From NCBI GenBank assembly GCA_038087015.1, contig JASBNA010000013.1:1-64000 (forward strand): 64,000 nt of DNA, written 5' to 3'. The notes under the pieces are model-generated. The model saw only the letters and a program-made list of their open reading frames with translations. It had not been told where the DNA came from and made no database searches. Source of the stretch: Cerrena zonata. Lineage: Eukaryota > Basidiomycota > Agaricomycetes > Polyporales > Cerrenaceae. The translations under genes and the position numbers were made by a program. The stretch's first letter is position 1; every line of letters starts with the position of its first letter. This document shows, one piece after another, positions 30,780 through 39,312 of this stretch.

Positions 30780-31125
30780 TGTTCTCTGGTCTTATCGTTA
30801 ATGGCAAGGAAGAAGTAGTTGATTAATGACGGGATTTGAAAATGAAGAAAAAATCTATCACCCGTACATCCAAAATACCCTCTACTGAAACCTAGCAGCC
30901 ACCAACATTTTGACCAAAAAGCTTTATATATTCAATCCGATAGATTATGGTTCGTATGGTAAAAGTTAAAGTTATCGCTTGGAGGAAGATTCAACCAGAT
31001 GATATTTTGAAATGTGCTGTTGCTTTTTGTCAAATTGCAGCCTAATTTTTCATAATTATAACATTTTACAAATATAACGTCTTCAGTGCAAACTTTATAC
31101 ATTTGAAACTATTTACGAGAGGGTC
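30780..31125. other. glutaredoxin promoter
   Basis: This 346-base spacer between two minus-strand genes carries the Rap1-like site at 30858-30870 and AT-rich sequence. No further element stands out. Confidence 0.5.
30858..30870 (+). promoter_or_regulatory. Rap1/RPG-like site
   Basis: TCACCCGTACATC matches the Rap1 core CACCCRTACAT. It lies about 80 bases upstream of the glutaredoxin start. Confidence 0.5.
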
Positions 31126-32373
31126 CTACTCATAATCTTCCACATACTTCTCTCTCATTTCCATGACTCGGTCAAATAAGTTTTGATCCGAACTGGTGGC
31201 TAATCTTAGAATGATATCATCAGCATCCCAATTTTTTTGTTCATATTGATCGATTTGGAACTTTATATCAATTAATTGATCATGGAATTCCTTATTATTA
31301 TTGATTAAGTTATCATTGAATTTTGGAATTTTAGAATTTTGTAATAAAAACTCACCACCGGTGTTATCAAAAATATTAATAATTAAACTAATGAAATTTA
31401 ATAAATTTTTGATTTGTTTTGAATGATTTGCAGATAATTCATTTAAATTCACCGAATCAACACATAATCCCTTGATCGAGGATCTCAAATGGTATTTAAT
31501 TGGATTGGTTTCAATATTATGACATAAATCATAAATCCAATTGAGATCAAAAGTTTCATCAGTTGGATAAGGAATTAATTTTGAAAAACGGTAATCAGCC
31601 AAAATATCAATTGACTTTCTGATTAAGGAGTATTTCGAAGTACCACTTGGGTATCTATCATACACATTCAACTTCAATTCTTGTAAAGGATCAGGAAATT
31701 TATCAAATTTCAATTTCAATTCTTCATCAATATTTATATTTGGAACTTCTAATTTATATAAAATACCTTTAATATTCCCCCAATGAACGAATGATTTCAA
31801 AGCAACCAAAACATCATTGGAATTAAGGGCTTCAATTCCAAAATATTTATTAATGAAATGTTTCATATAATATCCTTCTAATTTAGTACCAATATGATGA
31901 TCAGTATGTAAGAAATTCAATTTAGCACAAACCAATAAGTTAAGACCCATTTCTAAATGCGATTCGTTCTTATTAGAATAATAATCCAAAGCTTGTTCTT
32001 TCAACGATTCGTCATATTGAAATTTGGAAATCTTATAATTTATAACTGATGAATTTTCTTCTTCGTACCATTGATTAATCTCTAACAATTTAGCAACCCC
32101 AATGATAGACAAACAGAAGTCCGGAAACTCATTTAAGATAGCACCATCGTTGATATTTGTCAAAATCGAATAAGAAGATATAATTGATAAATTTTCTTCC
32201 AAATTCTCTGGATATATGATTAAATGTTTATCTTCTTCTCTAATTCTTTGGAAGTTATTGTTCACGAACTTATACTTACGTCCCTTTTTATTATACTCAA
32301 CCCTGTTCAACTCATCGATCTGGTTAAGTATGTTATCCGAGATGGTTATCAAAGCATCCGAAGCACTAACCAT
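31126..32373 (-). CDS. unrecognised 415-residue protein
   Basis: I do not recognise this protein. It begins MVSASDALITISDNILNQID. It appears mostly helical and charged, without membrane segments, signal peptide or zinc pattern. One notable segment is LHTDHHIGTKLEGYY (about residues 170-185). The DHH..G cluster is suggestive but matches no motif I can name. The C-terminus (WDADDIILRLATSSDQNLFD) is amphipathic. The full-length frame is uninterrupted, with ordinary codon use. The frame continues upstream to 32394 without an ATG, so the start at 32373 is used. Probably a conserved yeast protein. Confidence 0.7.
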   Translation of the reverse strand: MVSASDALITISDNILNQIDELNRVEYNKKGRKYKFVNNNFQRIREEDKHLIIYPENLEENLSIISSYSILTNINDGAILNEFPDFCLSIIGVAKLLEINQWYEEENSSVINYKISKFQYDESLKEQALDYYSNKNESHLEMGLNLLVCAKLNFLHTDHHIGTKLEGYYMKHFINKYFGIEALNSNDVLVALKSFVHWGNIKGILYKLEVPNINIDEELKLKFDKFPDPLQELKLNVYDRYPSGTSKYSLIRKSIDILADYRFSKLIPYPTDETFDLNWIYDLCHNIETNPIKYHLRSSIKGLCVDSVNLNELSANHSKQIKNLLNFISLIINIFDNTGGEFLLQNSKIPKFNDNLINNNKEFHDQLIDIKFQIDQYEQKNWDADDIILRLATSSDQNLFDRVMEMREKYVEDYE

Positions 32374-33086
32374 TTTTAATGAACAAGTAGTCAATGTTTG
32401 TTATGTTTTCGATTTGATTTAATATTTCGCGAACTGATTTCGCGATTTGATCAAAGGATCAAAGAGGACGTACTACGATATTGGGTTTGATCTGGCTGGA
32501 TGCGGTCCCAATGGGGTCTCAATGGGTCTTTTCTGAAGAGAAACTGCCGTAATGGGGTCTGAGTGGGTATTTGATTATTGATTTGCTTGAATGGTATCAC
32601 GAATCGGATTGAAATTGTAGAAACGAGTCGACTTTGAATCAGCGATAGACGGTACATGACGTCCCTGGTAGTTCAATCGAGGAGCCTAGTGCCTCAGTTG
32701 AATGGGGTTAAGGGCAAGGATAGGAAATCACCAGTGTGACATTAATTACCATTGCCAAACAATCACGATGCCCGATCACGACACTAAACCTACAATGCTC
32801 AACCTACAATGGTTGACTTAATGCCAGTAGAAGGTACGAGGAATCGGATGAAATAAGGGCTGAGTCAGAAAAAGGCATTGCAAAAAGAAGTTATGAAAAC
32901 TAGCTCGTAGATTGACAGGAAAGAGTATGAATTGATCGTGTGATTGGGGTATGTCAGATTGAGTTATGATGAAAGATGGTGAGCATGGCATTAGAGTAAT
33001 GCGATGCATTATTGCAGCTAAACTTACAGAAACGGATATTAATACTAAATTAATTCTATAAAGAAAGAAAGAAGATAGTTAGCCAG
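32374..33086. other. gene-free stretch with AATGGGGT repeats and a TGAGTCA site
   Basis: This 713-base spacer contains repeated AATGGGGTCT-type units (32510-32520, 32521-32530, 32551-32560 and AATGGGGT at 32700), and the Gcn4/AP-1 site TGAGTCA at 32861-32867. It serves as promoter for the minus-strand gene ending at 31126. Short frames here lack conserved content. Confidence 0.55.
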
Positions 33087-33938
33087 CTAACTTAGATTTA
33101 AGAAAGTGAGATGAGGAACTGGGGTATCAACGGGATGATTACATAAATGATTTAAGTTATTAACATCGATAGATTGGGCCAATTTTTTGAACGTGATTAG
33201 ATCATATTTTTTAACTAGTTTAATCAAAGGTTTATCAATTTTTGGATGTAAATTTGGATAATAAGCAAGTTCTCTTTGAAATCTTAAAATGATATAGGAT
33301 TGGGAGAAGACCGAAGTTTTCTTCAAATCATTTTTAGTGAAATGCTTATTAATATTATCTAAGAAAACTTGTAATATTGAACCATCAATATGTAATCTTA
33401 TCAATTTATTATAAAGATTAGGGATATTTGAAACACTTGACAATTCAAAATTCCAAATTAGTTCATCAATATATTTACAACCTTCTAAAATCATTAATAA
33501 CCAAGTATTGAATAAATTTATATTTGGATAATCTCTCAAATAGTCAAGAGGTAATATGTCTCTTTTGAAAAAAACCATTAATCTATTTTCAATTAGAGAC
33601 CAAAAATAATATAATTCTGCTCTTTCAAAATGGAAATGCTGCCATTTAATTGGAATATCGGTGAAGACCGTTTGAGTGAAAAATTCCTCTGACGGTAATT
33701 CATCATTCAATAAAGTAGTTGCATTTGGAACAATTTCAATCAATTTATATAATTTAATCAAATCAATTAAATAACTTACTCCATTTGAATGTCTTAAATC
33801 AATATTTTGTTGACGATATTTTGTTTCAACTTCATCCATGAAATCATGAATCGAAGTAATTATCTTTGATCCAACAGCAGTTGAATTAGCAGCTTCTGAT
33901 GCCAACATTGAAATCCTCTTACATGATCTACAATGCAT
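33087..33938 (-). CDS. unrecognised 283-residue protein
   Basis: I cannot assign this protein. It starts MHCRSCKRIS (33938) or MLASEAANS (33908). A CRSC pair at the N-terminus could be half of a zinc cluster, but no second pair follows. The rest is rich in Leu/Ile/Asn/Phe and looks all-helical, for example INLFNTWLLMILEGCKYIDELIW. There are no clear membrane spans or catalytic signature. A TATATATATA run about 35 bases upstream of the longer start and an open frame throughout support a real gene. The upstream noncoding region is unusually long (1.5 kb), which suggests complex regulation. Confidence 0.6.
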   Translation of the reverse strand: MHCRSCKRISMLASEAANSTAVGSKIITSIHDFMDEVETKYRQQNIDLRHSNGVSYLIDLIKLYKLIEIVPNATTLLNDELPSEEFFTQTVFTDIPIKWQHFHFERAELYYFWSLIENRLMVFFKRDILPLDYLRDYPNINLFNTWLLMILEGCKYIDELIWNFELSSVSNIPNLYNKLIRLHIDGSILQVFLDNINKHFTKNDLKKTSVFSQSYIILRFQRELAYYPNLHPKIDKPLIKLVKKYDLITFKKLAQSIDVNNLNHLCNHPVDTPVPHLTFLNLS

Positions 33939-34183
33939 CCATACATATGAATATGTATGAATATCGATGGATATATATATAAATATATTGATGTTCTATA
34001 TTTATGATTACCAGGCGTTAGGTTCAGGAATTCTTGATCCAAATAAAGCCTTTTGATCCAACCTTTAAAGTAGTATTGACGATATTTACACCTAATTTAA
34101 AGTAAACCGCCAATGTTAGACGAGACCAACACTTTTTTTTTTGACACATTATTTAGAATTAACCGAGACATTTTTATACGAGG

Positions 34184-34194
34184 TGCACGGGTGT
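34184..34194 (-). promoter_or_regulatory. Rap1/RPG-like site
   Basis: Reads ACACCCGTGCA on the minus strand, about 250 bases upstream of the minus-strand gene starting at 33938. Confidence 0.45.
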
Positions 34195-34220
34195 GGAATG
34201 GGTTGCAAAATACAATGTTG

Positions 34221-34435
34221 CCTAGGCAAAAATGATCCATCACCTGGACAAAAAGTATCACCTGGGCAAAAGCGGTCCATCACCTAGGCAAAGACGGCTC
34301 TTCGTCGACAAAAGCGATCTGTTGCATTTACAAAAATGATCAGTAAATGATCTGTCCCTAATGATCTGTCCCTAATGATCTGTCACTAATGATCTAATGA
34401 TCTGACACTAATCTGTCGCTTCGACAAAAATGATC
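34221..34435 (+). repeat. degenerate 22-bp array passing into a 14-bp array
   Basis: Units resembling CCTAGGCAAAAATGATCCAT recur at 34221, 34243, 34261, 34283, 34305 and 34327, with an ACAAAA/GCAAAA core. Three near-identical 14-base units TCTGTCCCTAATGA follow at 34351, 34365 and 34379. A last ACAAAAATGATC lies at 34424-34435. GATC/TGATC recurs in most units. Confidence 0.8.
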
Positions 34436-35404
34436 GGGCGTGAACAAAAATATTCCCCATCACGTGCAATGTACGGACACCGACAATTTGCTGTCAAAGA
34501 GATTGAGCAATTCGTAAATGGCAAAAAATAAAAAGATAAAAAATTAGGAACCAAAAAGACAAAATCAAAGAAAGAACAAAAAAAAAAAAATAAAAAAAAC
34601 ACCTAATTTATCAAATAAAATGCCGTATTCAAATTAAAAAAAGACTATAAACAAAAAATAAAAACATGTCAAGAAAAAGACCCCTCAAAACACCTTAAAG
34701 ATAAGAAAACTTTTAATTGTGCTGTGCCAATTACTGAAAATATGCAAAAAATGCCTTTCTTAGCACCTTGGGTCATCCCACCAAGTAGAGGCAAGAAAAA
34801 CAAAATAAAAAAAAAAAAAACACATAACAAAGATAATACAATCCCGAGAGAGAGAGCCCGAAAAGGAGGCAGAAAACCTGTCAAACGCCAAGGCACACTG
34901 GGTGAGTTACGAGGGAACACCTGGACAAACCAAACCGGGGTGGTGCCCGGTGGCAGTTGCCGGAACTGCTTGCCGACGCACTTACCGATTTCCGATGCTC
35001 ATTCAAACAAGTGAGCATTGTTTCGTAAATGACACCCAATTCAGAAGAGGGTGTTAGTTACGAAAACGGGAAATCCAACGTATTACAACGCAGTTGCAGG
35101 TGAATTAATGGGCTTATTTTCTCGGTCAAAGCAAAGAGATACAAAGATGATCATTTCATAAACCAAAAAATTATTCATTATACTATAATACATACCCATA
35201 CCGTTACAAAAAAAAAAAAGAGAAGAAAAGTTAAGCAAAAAGAGTTGGAAAAATGAAGTTATACAAAAGAAGTAGAAAATAAGTTTTTAAAACGACAAGA
35301 ATTAAAGGACATGAAAGGGAGATAAACCGAAATGGAATTGAATAGTAAGCTCCGCCGAAGCCGTATATTTTACTCCGTGCGCGCCGGAGATTATTTTTCT
35401 TCGT

Positions 35405-36019
35405 TCATCTTGATTCATTTTGTAATTTTAACACCTTGATTTTTCTTCTTCTAGCGTTAATAAACCAATTACTTAATTGCTGTTGGTTTAAGCCAGTACT
35501 CAACATCAATTGATTTTTTTCAAAACTATTAGGATAAGGATGATTTAAATGTTGATTCAACCATTTGAGTAAAATATAAGTAGTTTCTTTAGGTAAGTTA
35601 TTTCTAGTTTTCTTCTTGTTTGGTTGAGAAAGAACCGGTGATGCACTCTTTAATTTGGGTGATGATTGATTACTAGAATAGCTTGATGTTGGTGATGAGG
35701 ATACGGCTGGTTGATAATTGTAGTGATAATTTGGTATAGCCAATGATTTTGCAAGTGGTTGTTGTTGAGGTTGAGGTTGCTGTGGTGGTTGGTGTTGTTG
35801 AGGTTGTAGTGGTTGTAGTGGTTGTTGAAGTGGTTGCGGTTGGTGATGGTGTTGAATTGGAGGTTGATGATGTTGTGGCAAATAATATTGAGGTGAATAG
35901 TATTTATAAGATTGTAAAGAGATTGGATGACTTATTCTATGAGTATCATGATTGAAATTAGTATATTCATTTGATAAAATATTTGATATTGAAGGTAGAC
36001 TAATTGATTTTTGTGACAT
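35405..36019 (-). CDS. TALE homeodomain transcription factor, Cup9/Tos8 type
   Basis: This is a 204-residue DNA-binding regulator. The C-terminal ~65 residues form a three-amino-acid-loop-extension homeodomain: NLPKETTYILLKWLNQHL, the extra-loop NHPYPNSFEK, and recognition helix QLSNWFINARRRK with the invariant WF-N-R residues. The pattern fits yeast Cup9/Tos8, which repress or tune transport and morphogenesis genes, rather than the mating-type alpha2 protein. The N-terminal half is low complexity, rich in Gln, Pro, His and Ser (about residues 50-90). It is shorter than S. cerevisiae Cup9 (306 residues). The ATG at 36019 is the first in frame. Long flanking noncoding regions on both sides are typical of regulator genes. 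Confidence 0.87.
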   Translation of the reverse strand: MSQKSISLPSISNILSNEYTNFNHDTHRISHPISLQSYKYYSPQYYLPQHHQPPIQHHHQPQPLQQPLQPLQPQQHQPPQQPQPQQQPLAKSLAIPNYHYNYQPAVSSSPTSSYSSNQSSPKLKSASPVLSQPNKKKTRNNLPKETTYILLKWLNQHLNHPYPNSFEKNQLMLSTGLNQQQLSNWFINARRRKIKVLKLQNESR

Positions 36020-37264
36020 TATATAAAGTAATAAAAGAATAAAATTGTCGATAAGTGTAAACGTTAGTATTAAAAGTTAATTGGGAATATCTAAATTATT
36101 TATATATTTTTTTATATAGAAACATCTGTAGATTATTTTTTTTTTCTTTGCTTTCAACCAAGAAATCCCATCATAAGAGTATTTTTAAATGGAAGCCCAC
36201 TCTTAACCCTCGGAATTGGGTTATAATTAAACGCAGTGGCACTAAAATAAAAGAAAGAATAAAAATAATAATAACATGTCAAGATGACAAGAATTCATGA
36301 CGTGGGGTTTTAATCTAATATTTTGTGTCAAGTGTGTCAAGAAATTAATCTCTTTTTTTTTTTTTTTTTTTTCTTTCTCTGTGTTTAATTATTGTTGTTT
36401 ATTTTTTAGGTAAAAAATTTCTTGTTGTTCCGCAGCTGTCAAGATCCGGGATCGATGTACTGTCTGCATTGAGCGTGCCATCCGCTTTCCAAGTCTACCA
36501 AGAGTTAAAACCAAGTCTTGCACGGCCACCCATTTTTCTTAGAATATCTTCCCTTTGACACCAGTAGATGCTTCTGATCATGTCATTATGTTTCAATACT
36601 ATCAGTGACACCGCTTTATTGTCTTATTCTATTATCAGTAACTATAAGTGCCACTAGTACTAAGAGATAGAGAATGCCAAGACATGTCAAATACCCCTCC
36701 AGTCTAGACTCGGTTATAGGGGCTAACCTTTTCGGTCGTAGGCTTTTACCCGTTGCAGCAGCCGTTTTTCTTTTTCTTTTAGGTTTCTTGTTTGTCATGC
36801 TTGTCTTTCTAAATTTTTTTTTTTTTTTTTGTTTGGCTCTTTTTATTTTTTTTTTTTGGTTTCGTTTGTTTTTTGGTTATTTTTCATTTTTGAATCCCAT
36901 CGTAATTCGTTCCTTTCTCGCCGTTCGTCTTGTCCCCCGTTTCTTGTCTGGGCCCGCCACTCGCCCCCACCCCCCTCGGAAATCAAGATCTCGGGTCTCA
37001 CCAGGATCTCGGGCTCGCACTTTCCCTATAAGGAATTCCCGAGCCAAGCGGCGAACATTGGTATACGGAGCTAACTTTTACTCGGATCGGAAGTTAAATA
37101 AAATGCCTACAAGACGATTAGAATGCTGATGTACTGATTTATTGGTCGGTTTTATTGCTCTTAATCTAGTAAAAGTTTTTTTTTTGCAACTGCCTAGATG
37201 ACAGCACACGACTCGCTCAAAACCGTTTGAAAAGTTATATCCACCAAGTTCCTTATTAGTAGGG
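36020..37264. other. 1.2-kb gene-free stretch upstream of the homeodomain gene
   Basis: Between the homeodomain gene start and the EXO70 stop. It holds T-runs (36352-36372, 36819-36830, 36847-36858) and GC-rich patches near 36430-36560 and 36930-37080. The second patch contains two ATCTCGGG copies and a GGCTCG...CGAGCC inverted repeat. An ATG-started frame at 36674-37129 is mostly homopolymer-driven hydrophobic sequence and is not called. Confidence 0.6.
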
Positions 37265-39136
37265 TTATAATTTTTGATTTAGGATGTTTTCGAATTGTTG
37301 TTTATCATACTTCACATATTTTGGTTTATTTTTAGTAAAATCACTTTGACCGTATTTATCATATAATTTAAAATAAGCATTAATGATTAATTTTTTAATT
37401 TCGTTCTTCAAGTAATTTCTTAAACTATTATCGGTGATACTAAATTTTTCGTAATTTTTAATTGCCTCTTCAAAAGATTCATTGAAATTTTTAAATAATT
37501 CTTTAATTTGTTCTCTTTCTTTATTGCTAAACCCACTACTGTTATTTGAATTCATTGCATTAGTGGTTGTAATTGCAGTCATATCTCTAATAATAATATA
37601 TGATGCGTAATTCCAATCATCTAAGAATAATTTCAAAAACCGGTTTTTCAATTTATTTATTCTTTCAATCCCAATACTGCCTAAACTTGTAAATAATAAA
37701 TTTGATCTACTTATTATATTTTCAATAAGTATCATATTTTTAATTAAATGAAATCCTTGAGTTGATTTTTTCATCATTTCACTATTATTGGAATTATTAT
37801 TCTTGATTCCAATCTCAATATTAATCATTATACAATCAATTAAATCACTAAAGTAACTCAGTAATAAAAATTCACTACTGGTTTCATCAATTCCTGATTC
37901 CGGAGTAATTGGAACAACTGACGTATAAACATTGACAAACTTAACCCCGTTTGGTTTGATATCAAGCCATCCTCCTAATTTACTACCTTTAATTAAAATG
38001 TTTAATGCTTTATTGAATTCACTTATTTTCCGTTCTCTTGATATTAATTCAACAGTTATTTCTGGTATGGTTCTTTCATTGATTTTTTCAACTTTATTAA
38101 TCTTAGCCTCGGCAAATTGTACCAATTCCTTGAATATTTCTCGACCTCCGTTTAATAACCTTTCATAACTTTCTCGATATTTGGGAAATTTACTTATAAC
38201 TAAGTTATTAACGTTCAATTTTCTCTCGAATTCATTCAATCGTTCAATCACCTCTAATATTAATACATCATTATCAATTAGATTACTCATTAGACCTCCA
38301 TAATTATCAACTATTTTACTCATTTCTTCATTTATTAATCCTCCCAAAATTTCTTGTAATAATCTATCCTTCAGTATCTCATCAAAATTAGATAAATTAC
38401 TCACCATATCATTCAATAATGTTACAATTGTATCGATCACTTGGTTGGTCTCCTTTATATATAAATTAATTCCATTACTTCCTCTTTCATATGGTACTCC
38501 CGGAGATCTCTTCAAAGGAGTACATTTAGCGGCGTGTTGCAGTAATAAACTAGAAATTTGTTTCAGTAACGCCTTAACAAATACCTCATTGATTTGCTGC
38601 TTCTCACTATTTGATCGATTATAGAAATAATTGATAATTAAATAAATATCTTGGTTGGTCTTCAAACTACCATTATTAAGTAAATTTAACTTATTAATAC
38701 TCTTCTTGAAATAACTAATCAAGGTCCCTTGTGATTTATCAATAGAATTTTCAAAATTTATCAATATCCCAGTGAAGTTCTTAATATTCACTTTCATCTC
38801 CTTTAATAATTTCTGTGATTTAATTAAAGTATCTAAAAATTTCTTCAATCCAATTAAATCAATCGAATTGTTCAATACAGATTCATATTGTGAAGCCTTA
38901 GACGCATAATTACTAACATCCTTCAATAACTCTAACCCTTTATCGATCTGCTGCTTATTATTGTTCAATTTGTTAACGTCTCTCAATACCGGCTTGATCT
39001 TGGTAGATGCGGTAGCGGACTTCTTGGATATATTATTTAGCGATTGCGATAAAGCACTGAACAATTCTTTAGACTTTCCTAAATTCTGGTTCAACACAGC
39101 AACATCAGCTTCATCTATATCAACATTATGCGACAT
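37265..39136 (-). CDS. EXO70: exocyst subunit Exo70
   Basis: Exo70 is the exocyst subunit that binds PI(4,5)P2 and Rho GTPases to tether secretory vesicles at the growing bud. The 623-residue protein is all-helical, as expected for the rod-shaped CorEx fold. It starts MSHNVDIDEADVAVLNQNL and ends with the family C-terminal signature LYDKYGQSDFTKNKPKYVKYD, where basic residues contact phosphoinositide. The length equals that of S. cerevisiae Exo70. The start at 39136 is only 176 bases from the divergent TRL1 start, so the two share a compact promoter containing an A-run. Confidence 0.95.
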   Translation of the reverse strand: MSHNVDIDEADVAVLNQNLGKSKELFSALSQSLNNISKKSATASTKIKPVLRDVNKLNNNKQQIDKGLELLKDVSNYASKASQYESVLNNSIDLIGLKKFLDTLIKSQKLLKEMKVNIKNFTGILINFENSIDKSQGTLISYFKKSINKLNLLNNGSLKTNQDIYLIINYFYNRSNSEKQQINEVFVKALLKQISSLLLQHAAKCTPLKRSPGVPYERGSNGINLYIKETNQVIDTIVTLLNDMVSNLSNFDEILKDRLLQEILGGLINEEMSKIVDNYGGLMSNLIDNDVLILEVIERLNEFERKLNVNNLVISKFPKYRESYERLLNGGREIFKELVQFAEAKINKVEKINERTIPEITVELISRERKISEFNKALNILIKGSKLGGWLDIKPNGVKFVNVYTSVVPITPESGIDETSSEFLLLSYFSDLIDCIMINIEIGIKNNNSNNSEMMKKSTQGFHLIKNMILIENIISRSNLLFTSLGSIGIERINKLKNRFLKLFLDDWNYASYIIIRDMTAITTTNAMNSNNSSGFSNKEREQIKELFKNFNESFEEAIKNYEKFSITDNSLRNYLKNEIKKLIINAYFKLYDKYGQSDFTKNKPKYVKYDKQQFENILNQKL

Positions 39137-39312
39137 CTTAAATGTATTCTAATGATAATCTTTCAGATTGGTTTTATTTACTTGTTGTTTTTGACGTTTT
39201 CCCTTGATTTCATGAGTTGGTAGTGCGTAGATCGTTTTGAAAAAAAAAAAAAGTCCTACAAGTAAATCATCTTAAGTTCACCACCACTAACTACACTGTC
39301 AGTGGTGGAATA

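Larger units (their letters stand above)
33939..35404. other. 1.5-kb gene-free stretch with repeat array and GC-rich patch
   Basis: No credible coding frame is present. Contents: an ACACCCGTGCA site on the minus strand (34184-34194); a degenerate 22/14-bp repeat array (34221-34435); CACGTG near 34462; A-rich runs (34580-34600, 34808-34820); a GC-rich patch with two small hairpins (about 34930-35020); and CTCCG-N7-CGGAG near 35374-35390. A noncoding RNA is possible but unproven. Confidence 0.6.

Noticed and set aside
33860..34042. Upstream exon for the 283-residue gene joined by an intron
   Set aside because: No GTATGT donor with TACTAAC branch point was found; a TATA run immediately upstream suggests transcription begins there instead.
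34724..35014. 96-codon + strand frame in the 1.5-kb desert
   Set aside because: Composition follows A-rich runs and the GC patch; no domain, poor start and no promoter logic.
36674..37129. ATG-started 151-codon + strand frame between the homeodomain gene and EXO70
   Set aside because: Its hydrophobic middle is only the translation of T-rich homopolymers, its tail is GC-rich noncoding-like sequence, and nothing in it looks conserved.
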